From Chryseobacterium gleum (GTDB taxonomy: Bacteria; Bacteroidota; Bacteroidia; Flavobacteriales_D; Sanyastnellaceae): a stretch of DNA of 5,732 bases. Shown piece after piece: positions 1-4,258 of this stretch (position 1 is its first letter; every line of letters starts with the position of its first letter). Both the position numbers and the translations under genes were made by a program. The notes under the pieces were generated by a model, which saw only the letters and a list, made by a program, of their open reading frames with translations, was not told the origin of the DNA and did not search any database. The DNA lies in assembly GCA_945897395.1 (NCBI GenBank), contig CAMDFE010000112.1:1-5732 (forward strand). The letters are read 5' to 3'.

Positions 1-716
1 CGCATGCCTACAGAGGTTATGACCCAAGAATATTTGAGGAAGCCGGAACAACCTTGTTCAATGCGGGAACGAGCGCACAGAATGCGAAGGGCTCGTTTGT
101 GTTGTACAACGAATATTTAAGGGATAGATCGGATGTTTTCATTCTAGACGTTTACGATCCAGTATTTGAGTTAGAGGGAACTGAAAGTAACATGCGTTTG
201 ATTCAGAATGTTCCAACAGAGAAAGCCGCTGTGGCATTGGTTCGACAAGAATGTAAGATTTATACCGTGAACGCCCTTCTGGTGCGCTTTGCAAGTATAA
301 ATCCAACTGACGAAGCTCCGAACAATGACTACGTGAAGAATGGCTTCTGCGAGAAGAAAGGAATCTTGTATGCTGTTGAACCCTTGAACGATTCGGTCTT
401 CGATGAGAATGATGAAATGTTCATGGCGTTTGAGAAGATGATAAAGCAAATGCAAGCTGATGGTAAGCGCATTGTTTTGTGCAGTCATCCATTACCGCAA
501 TCACATGGACTTCGTAATTATCACGACAAGTTTTTATCGCGATTTAATCCGTTAATTCAAAAACTTGGTCTTGATTACATAGATCTTACTTATTACACCG
601 AAGGATTCGGTATCAATGAATTCGCAGATCTTTCTCACTTGAATCAGCAAGGGGTTGAGTTGTACAATCGTTTGTTACTCCGAAATTCCAATTTCAACGA
701 AGCGGTCATTAAATAA
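1..716 (+). CDS. SGNH/GDSL-type hydrolase-like protein, C-terminal part (5' end outside window)
   Basis: The reading frame is open from the first full codon at 3 to TAA at 714-716, giving 237 visible residues. The apparent TTG start at 54 is only an internal codon, because the upstream residues (HAYRGYDPRIFEEAG) continue the same protein. Two features suggest an SGNH-fold hydrolase. One is a GTSAQ segment near residues 22-26, at the place of the block II glycine. The other is a C-terminal D-L-S-H (Asp209/His212), like the block V Asp-x-x-His catalytic pair, followed by the usual 'LNxxG' ending. The block I serine would lie upstream of the window and cannot be checked. Such proteins in Bacteroidota often act on acyl groups of envelope polysaccharides, but nothing here shows the substrate. 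A terminator follows directly, so this is the last gene of its transcript. I am fairly sure of the CDS and less sure of the family. Confidence 0.75.
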   Translation, partial: HAYRGYDPRIFEEAGTTLFNAGTSAQNAKGSFVLYNEYLRDRSDVFILDVYDPVFELEGTESNMRLIQNVPTEKAAVALVRQECKIYTVNALLVRFASINPTDEAPNNDYVKNGFCEKKGILYAVEPLNDSVFDENDEMFMAFEKMIKQMQADGKRIVLCSHPLPQSHGLRNYHDKFLSRFNPLIQKLGLDYIDLTYYTEGFGINEFADLSHLNQQGVELYNRLLLRNSNFNEAVIK

Positions 717-745
717 AAAAACCCACTCAATTTGAATGGGTTTTT
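717..745. terminator. Rho-independent terminator, likely bidirectional
   Basis: The stem AAAAACCCA (717-725) pairs with TGGGTTTTT (737-745). It extends inward past one C/A mismatch by two more pairs to a 5-nt AATTT loop. The A-tract on one side and the T-tract on the other let it work for both strands. It ends the hydrolase-like gene from the left and tRNA-Phe from the right, and begins one base after the CDS stop codon. Confidence 0.85.
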
Positions 746-751
746 CTTCTG

Positions 752-824
752 TGGTGCCACCGGGATTCGAACCTGGGACACAAGGATTTTCAGTCCTTTG
801 CTCTACCAACTGAGCTATGGCACC
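752..824 (-). tRNA. tRNA-Phe (anticodon GAA)
   Basis: Read on the minus strand, this is a complete 73-nt cloverleaf. The acceptor stem is GGTGCCA/TGGCACC, the D arm contains AGCTCAGTTGGTAGAGC, the anticodon loop is CTGAAAA (GAA at 791-789), and the T arm is GGTTCGAATCC. The discriminator base is A at 752. The following bases on that strand are C-A, so the 3' CCA is not encoded and must be added after transcription. Confidence 0.97.
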
Positions 825-834
825 GAAGCGGGGG

Positions 835-842
835 CAAATATA
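835..842 (-). promoter_or_regulatory. -7 box of the tRNA-Phe promoter
   Basis: The minus strand reads TATATTTG, an exact match to the Bacteroidota TAnnTTTG element. It ends 10 bp upstream of the tRNA-Phe 5' end, a suitable distance for a tRNA with a very short leader. I see no convincing TTG at the usual -33 spacing. Confidence 0.6.
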
Positions 843-862
843 ATCATTTATTTCAATTCACC

Positions 863-870
863 TATATTTG
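863..870 (+). promoter_or_regulatory. -7 box of the tRNA-Ser promoter
   Basis: The plus strand reads TATATTTG, again an exact TAnnTTTG match and identical to the box driving the divergent tRNA-Phe. It ends 17 bp before the tRNA-Ser 5' end, predicting a leader of roughly 10 nt. No clear -33 TTG is visible. Confidence 0.6.
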
Positions 871-887
871 CAATTCAAATTTTTTGA

Positions 888-972
888 GGAGAGATGTCAG
901 AGTGGTCGATCGAGCACGCTTGGAAAGCGTGTGTATTGAAAGGTACCGAGGGTTCGAATCCCTCTCTCTCCG
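888..972 (+). tRNA. tRNA-Ser (anticodon GGA); probable island integration site
   Basis: This is a complete 85-nt class II tRNA. The acceptor stem is GGAGAGA/TCTCTCC with discriminator G at 972. The anticodon stem is CACGC/GCGTG (915-919, 927-931) around loop TTGGAAA, with GGA at 922-924. A long variable arm follows, then a T stem GAGGG/CCCTC (948-952, 960-964) with loop TTCGAAT. CCA is not encoded. A tyrosine recombinase gene starts about 250 bp downstream on the same strand, the usual layout of an element integrated into the 3' end of a tRNA gene. Confidence 0.97.
948..972 (+). other. Candidate attachment site (att) at the tRNA-Ser 3' end
   Basis: The T arm and acceptor 3' strand of tRNA-Ser are where tyrosine recombinases most often cross over, because the incoming element restores the tRNA. 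The integrase module lies just downstream, so this end would be one att junction. I searched for a second copy (for example ATCCCTCTCTCTCCG) in the rest of the window and found none. The exact core is therefore unknown and the other junction must lie beyond 5732. Confidence 0.45.
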
Positions 973-1005
973 CTGAAACACTTGCGAATAACGCCGCAAG
1001 AAACT

Positions 1006-1044
1006 GCAAAAGCCCGTCAAACACACGTCTGACGGGCTTTTTGC
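1006..1044 (+). terminator. Rho-independent terminator behind tRNA-Ser
   Basis: AAAAGCCCGTCA (1008-1019) pairs perfectly with TGACGGGCTTTT (1030-1041) around a 10-nt loop, giving a GC-rich stem flanked by A and T tracts. A further GC/GC pair is possible outside the tract with one bulged T. It lies 35 bp after tRNA-Ser and would end the tRNA transcript. Confidence 0.85.
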
Positions 1045-1105
1045 TTTTTAGTGCTTTTGCAACGGAAAGCAAAAAAACGCAGATTTTGGCATTTTTCGCG
1101 AGCGT

Positions 1106-1146
1106 AAAACGAGCGCGTAAAATTTCTGAAATCACGCGCTCGTTTT
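1106..1146. terminator. Perfect 13-bp inverted repeat upstream of the integrase (terminator or recombinase-binding site)
   Basis: AAAACGAGCGCGT (1106-1118) is exactly complementary to ACGCGCTCGTTTT (1134-1146), with a 15-nt loop that holds a smaller ATTTC/GAAAT repeat. A tracts on the left and T tracts on the right are compatible with a bidirectional terminator insulating the integrase from tRNA-Ser. Its place between the probable att site and the integrase gene also fits an accessory recombination site. The sequence does not decide between these. Confidence 0.55.
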
Positions 1147-1186
1147 GCGGGGTGAATTTGCGCTGAACTGCGCATGTTTGCTGACG

Positions 1187-1214
1187 TTGATTCATTTTCA
1201 TGTAACTAGTTTTG
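1187..1214 (+). promoter_or_regulatory. Integrase promoter (TTG-N17-TAnnTTTG)
   Basis: TTG at 1187-1189 is followed after 17 bp by TAGTTTTG at 1207-1214. This matches the Bacteroidota consensus of TTG, a 17-23 bp spacer and TAnnTTTG. The box ends 10 bp before the first ATG (1225), so the transcript should have almost no 5' leader. Confidence 0.65.
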
Positions 1215-1235
1215 TAAACATTACATGATGAAAAT
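1194..1235. promoter_or_regulatory. Inverted repeat spanning the integrase promoter and start codon (possible operator)
   Basis: ATTTTCATGTAA (1194-1205) is complementary to TTACATGATGAAAAT (1221-1235), apart from three extra bases in the right arm. Those three bases form the second of the two tandem ATG codons. The uninterrupted core is CATGTAA/TTACATG with a 15-bp spacer holding the -7 box. A dimeric repressor bound here would block RNA polymerase. The downstream helix-turn-helix protein or the integrase itself are candidate ligands, by inference. Confidence 0.4.
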
Positions 1236-2460
1236 AAATCCAATTCAACTGCATTTCTTTCCAAAAAAGAAAACAAACAATTCAATCCATTCGCTTTACA
1301 TGCGGATGCAAATTGGGAGCGAACGATGCGATATCTCATTGAAGTATGAGCTTTCCAAAGAGTCGTGGGATAAATCGAACCAAAGGTTGAAGCCCAAGCA
1401 TCGCGATCAGACTCGAGTGTCAGTTCTTATGAATGAGTATCGTCACCGTGCGCATGCTATTTATCAAGAGAGTATTCAGCTTGGAAAGTCGCCTTCGGTG
1501 TTTGATGTAAGAAACGAATTACTAGGTATTCCAGATGAAGGAGTTTCAGCATCTTGTATTTTCGAAATGTTTCGAAAGGCCATCGATCGCAAAAGAGCGC
1601 TCGCAGGAGAAAACAACTCAGCTGCTACCATTCAGAAGTACGGACGCACGAAGGGTCACTTGGAAAATTTTGTGAAGGCTACCTTCAACAAGAGCATCTT
1701 TCCTTGTGAAGACATTACGTTAAAGTTCATTGAAGATTTCGAAGTCTATCTGAAGAATCGAGGCAATTGTCAGCATAACTCCGCCATGAAGCACATTCAA
1801 ACTTTTCGAACGATTTTCAAAACGGCCATTGCACATGGATACGTCAAAAATGACCCGTTTGCAAATTACAAGATTCGTTTGCAAGAGGTCGTTCGCGATT
1901 GTTTGAATCAAGACGAAATCAACCGCATTGAATCGGTTGAGTTGAGCAACAAGAAACTAATGCGTGTGCGCGACTTCTTTTTGTTCTCTTGTTATACCGG
2001 ATTGGCTTATGCTGAAATATACAATCTGAAAGCGAAGAACATTCAATTGGAGAACGGTCAATATTGGATTCGTACGAGAAGATTGAAGACGAATGTCATT
2101 ACGAATGTTCCACTTTTGGAGAAGCCGAGGGCAATCTTGTTGAAGTACAATAGCAAATTGCACGAGCTAGCCGACAACGACTTGGTGTTCCCCATTTTGA
2201 GCAATCAAAAGACGAACGACTACCTGAAAATCATCGCGCTTCATTGTGGAATAACGAAGAACCTGCATTTCCATTTGGCTAGACACTCATTTGCGACAAC
2301 GGTTTTGTTAACCAACGGAGTTCCCATAGAGAGTGTATCGTCTATGTTGGGGCACAAACGCATTGCTACTACGCAACATTATGCGAAGATGGTCGATAAA
2401 AAATTGGAAGAAGATATGCAGAAACTTCAGAGTAGACTGAGTGCGTTGGGTGGGAAATAG
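1225..2460 (+). CDS. Tyrosine site-specific recombinase (integrase), Bacteroidota type
   Basis: This 411-aa protein cuts and rejoins DNA between attachment sites through a covalent phosphotyrosine intermediate, and probably integrates and excises this element at tRNA-Ser. Residues ~1-105 form a basic arm-type DNA-binding domain. Residues ~108-210 form a SAM-like core-binding domain. Residues ~222-400 form the catalytic domain. Visible catalytic residues are Lys288 (RLKTN), His350 and Arg353 (HLAR), His377 (LGHK) and nucleophile Tyr386 (TTQHYAKM). The first catalytic arginine, normally in TGLR, is Ala261 here (TGLAY). IntDOT of CTnDOT also lacks this arginine (serine instead), so the enzyme need not be dead. 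Length is usual for the family. Two tandem ATG codons (1225, 1228) are possible starts and no Shine-Dalgarno separates them. Confidence 0.95.
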   Translation: MMKINPIQLHFFPKKKTNNSIHSLYMRMQIGSERCDISLKYELSKESWDKSNQRLKPKHRDQTRVSVLMNEYRHRAHAIYQESIQLGKSPSVFDVRNELLGIPDEGVSASCIFEMFRKAIDRKRALAGENNSAATIQKYGRTKGHLENFVKATFNKSIFPCEDITLKFIEDFEVYLKNRGNCQHNSAMKHIQTFRTIFKTAIAHGYVKNDPFANYKIRLQEVVRDCLNQDEINRIESVELSNKKLMRVRDFFLFSCYTGLAYAEIYNLKAKNIQLENGQYWIRTRRLKTNVITNVPLLEKPRAILLKYNSKLHELADNDLVFPILSNQKTNDYLKIIALHCGITKNLHFHLARHSFATTVLLTNGVPIESVSSMLGHKRIATTQHYAKMVDKKLEEDMQKLQSRLSALGGK

Positions 2461-2543
2461 GGTTGCTTAGAAGTTGCGTAAGTGATGGTCTGTTTATTCG
2501 GTTATTGGATGGTTTTTTCGGAAAATTTGTAAAAATAATTTAT

Positions 2544-2762
2544 ATGACTGAATACCAAAACCAAAACAAATGGCTAACGAAAAAAGACTTGACTCGTTAC
2601 CTACCCATCTCTCTTCGATCGATTGAAAATTATGTCAAGAAGGGATTATTCATAGCCCATAGATTGGGTGGAAAAATCCTGTTCAACATAGAACAAATCG
2701 ACGAAGCGATTCAGAATAGCGCAATGCCCTTGATGACCCGATTTACGAAAACAAATAAATAA
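2544..2762 (+). CDS. Small helix-turn-helix protein, excisionase/MerR-like
   Basis: This 72-aa protein is dominated by one winged-helix-type DNA-binding unit. Residues 10-20 (WLTKKDLTRYL) form the first helix, ISLRSIENYVKKG (22-34) the recognition region, and IAHRLGGKILFNIEQIDEAI (37-56) the beta-wing and closing helix. This is the pattern of the HTH_17/excisionase families. Proteins of this kind beside an integrase usually direct excision or regulate the element's genes. The frame is open back to a TTG at 2463, but ATG 2544 is preferred because the extra 27 residues carry no recognisable domain and an AAAATTTG near-match to the -7 box (2522-2529) lies just upstream. The gap to the next gene is only 5 bp, suggesting co-transcription. 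Confidence 0.82.
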   Translation: MTEYQNQNKWLTKKDLTRYLPISLRSIENYVKKGLFIAHRLGGKILFNIEQIDEAIQNSAMPLMTRFTKTNK

Positions 2763-2767
2763 AAACA

Positions 2768-3289
2768 ATGAAAACAACAAACCTAAAATGGCGCTTGTGC
2801 GCATGCAATTGCGGGAGGGCATTTCCTACAAAGAACAAATCGAAGATTTATATAAACAAGCAACATGCAGATCGGGATTACAATCTGACCAGAAGGAAAG
2901 AAAGATTGCAGAAATTGGCTGAGGAGAGAGCAGAGCAAGAAAAGAAGAACAGCTGCGGTTATTATGTGAATGACGAAATATTAAGAAAATACTTTGACCG
3001 TTCGATATTTGATGAGGTTGAATGTCTTTTCTGCACATTGGAAAACGACGGATTCAGATCGGAATTCGTAACAAGAAGTATCATTTTAGCAAACAGAACA
3101 ATTCATTTGTTTATCGAATTTTGCGTTTCAATACGAAAGGGCGACTATTCTGGAATAGTGAGAATTGAAAGAAGCGAGAAGTATAGAAATACAGTTTCAG
3201 AAAATATCCCAAGGACAACTAAGAAACGAATTGTGCGCAGTGCTGAATGGCATAGAGCTAGATTGGCTAGGAATCAAGGATTGAATTGA
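2768..3289 (+). CDS. Hypothetical protein with Cys/His zinc-finger-like N-terminus
   Basis: I do not recognise the family of this 173-aa protein. The N-terminus has a C-x-C-x-C-G cluster (Cys11, Cys13, Cys15) followed by Tyr28 and His33 in a KxYxNxQHxxR setting, which resembles a short treble-clef or zinc-ribbon knuckle. Residues ~40-60 are a highly charged, probably helical segment rich in Arg, Lys and Glu. A C-x-x-C pair (Cys86, Cys89) follows in the middle, and the last ~50 residues are basic. There is no signal peptide or membrane segment, so it is probably cytosolic and nucleic-acid binding. It starts 5 bp after the helix-turn-helix gene and likely shares its transcript, so a role in element maintenance or regulation is possible. 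The ATG at 2768 is well placed. Confidence 0.75.
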   Translation: MKTTNLKWRLCACNCGRAFPTKNKSKIYINKQHADRDYNLTRRKERLQKLAEERAEQEKKNSCGYYVNDEILRKYFDRSIFDEVECLFCTLENDGFRSEFVTRSIILANRTIHLFIEFCVSIRKGDYSGIVRIERSEKYRNTVSENIPRTTKKRIVRSAEWHRARLARNQGLN

Positions 3290-3327
3290 ATGGTGAAGGG
3301 AAGAGCTAAAAACGATGTCCTTGAATA

Positions 3328-3502
3328 GTGCGTATTCGTTTTGTTGAGCGTAAACGGTTAACTGAAGCAACGCTTAATTTCGTGGTTGGTCGCGAACAGA
3401 ATCAAGAGCTGAAAAGGCAACTCGAGGATTTAGGATGTAAATTGAGGCGGAAGATTTTTACGCGAAGTCAAGCTTATTGTAGATTTCTTTGGTGAGCCTT
3501 AG
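3328..3502 (+). pseudogene. Small coding relic with probable frameshift near its 3' end
   Basis: From GTG 3328 the frame reads about 47 residues of plausible, charged protein, including a helical EQNQELKRQLEDLG stretch and ending ...KIFTRSQ. It then reaches a TGA at 3493. From 3470 a different frame reads KLIVDFFGEP and stops at TAG 3500-3502. A C-terminus of the form FTxxQVxLIxxxxGEP is, from memory, common in small Bacteroidota element proteins, and joining the two frames restores it. The junction sits at AGTCAAG, and adding one more AGTCA would restore the frame as R-S-Q-V-K-L-I-V. The 5' end is also uncertain, because the overlapping frame has an ATG at 3315 that stops early. This could be a decayed or truncated regulator, or chance. 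Confidence 0.35.
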
Positions 3503-3650
3503 CAGTTTGCGGTTTTTCGTTCTGGCGGGTTTCGTAGCACATAACTATCTACTAGTGCTGTAATTGATACGAAGCACAAATGTTCAATGAACTTCTGAAT
3601 CGCCTTTTTTGAGTAGGTGGTGTTATGCCTATTGCTTCTCATGTCCTACG
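3503..3650. other. Non-coding spacer with imperfect inverted repeats between convergent gene blocks
   Basis: No convincing reading frame occurs in these 148 bp. TTCGT-AGCAC (3531-3540) is complementary to GTGCT (3555-3559) and, after a 9-nt bulge, ACGAA (3569-3573). GGCG (3524-3527) pairs with CGCC (3601-3604), which is followed by six T residues (3605-3610). A small perfect hairpin GTTCA-A-TGAAC lies at 3582-3592. The block starts right after the relic's stop and ends at the stop codon of the minus-strand protease gene. It may act as a terminator for the convergent transcripts or mark the boundary of a mobile cassette. I could not identify the core sites of an integron attC. Confidence 0.4.
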
Positions 3651-4244
3651 TTATAATTTGTCAATGTATAGTTCTCTAATACGTTTCACTTGATTTATTT
3701 CCGTCTCAAGAAGTTCATACTTTACAAGATAGTCTTTTACCTTTTGAAACAGCATATTACCAATTTCGTGAATTAGTTCAATTCGGTTTTGAACTATTTC
3801 AAAAGTTTTTTGAATTAAGTCCTTGTCAATTTTAGTTAGTTCAATTTGTGCTGCTGCTTCGTCGGTTGTTTGTGGATATTTAATATTTCTTAAAGTTTGG
3901 ACAAGCTCTCGGATTTTGGAGTGGTCATTCGTGCTTCCACCAGTTTTCCAATCTCTGCAAGCATAGTCTGCATCAAACTCTCCAGTTACTTCCATTGCCT
4001 CGGATATTGCGCCAGCAAATAGAACTTTTATCCTCCTTTCAAGATAAACACTTATCTCAGTAATTGATGTAATATTCGGTGTCCAAGGTTCTATTACGGC
4101 ATGACCAGTATGACCTTGGATAGGGTCGAATTGGACCGCTATACCATGAGTTATAAATAACAATTCTCTTGCGACTATATAGTGTCCTGCCTCGTGGTTG
4201 CAAATTCTTTTAATTCTATTAGTATCGGTATATTGAATTTTCAT
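3651..4244 (-). CDS. Stand-alone M41-like (FtsH peptidase-type) zinc metallopeptidase
   Basis: This 197-aa protein has the zincin motif H-E-A-G-H at residues 17-21: His17 and His21 as zinc ligands and Glu18 as the catalytic base. It continues YIVAREL, as in the FtsH peptidase domain. Downstream, FAGAISEAM (76-84) matches the FtsH 'GGRxAEE' helix. GGSTNDHSKI (102-111) matches the 'GAxxDhxxA' segment whose Asp, here Asp107, is the third zinc ligand. The C-terminal half is helical and charged. There is no AAA ATPase and no membrane segment, so it cannot unfold substrates alone and is likely cytosolic. The start is taken at ATG 4244. A TTG at 4265 would add 7 residues and overlap the upstream gene by 7 bp. 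With the ATG, the gap to the ATPase gene is 14 bp, so the pair is probably one operon. Its target is unknown; a regulated toxin or an activator of its partner are possibilities. Confidence 0.8.
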   Translation of the reverse strand: MKIQYTDTNRIKRICNHEAGHYIVARELLFITHGIAVQFDPIQGHTGHAVIEPWTPNITSITEISVYLERRIKVLFAGAISEAMEVTGEFDADYACRDWKTGGSTNDHSKIRELVQTLRNIKYPQTTDEAAAQIELTKIDKDLIQKTFEIVQNRIELIHEIGNMLFQKVKDYLVKYELLETEINQVKRIRELYIDKL

Positions 4245-4258
4245 TGTAAATTCTTGTA

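Noticed and set aside
171..488. 105-aa minus-strand frame inside the hydrolase-like gene
   Set aside because: It is antisense to a continuous coding frame and shows no recognisable domain.
894..1166. 90-aa plus-strand frame overlapping tRNA-Ser
   Set aside because: Its first ~27 residues are the translated tRNA-Ser (ending EGSNPSLSA), a well-known artefact. The remainder runs through the terminator and inverted repeats.
875..1339. 154-aa minus-strand frame
   Set aside because: It crosses tRNA-Ser, two inverted repeats and the start of the integrase. The EGFEPSV segment is antisense tRNA, not a protein motif.
1720..2163. Two minus-strand frames inside the integrase
   Set aside because: They are shadows of the recombinase, whose motifs are unambiguous on the plus strand.
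3497..3660. Integron attC site
   Set aside because: GTTATGCC and GCCTTAGC look like core sites, but they are not complementary to each other and do not match RYYYAAC/GTTRRRY well. No integron integrase is present.
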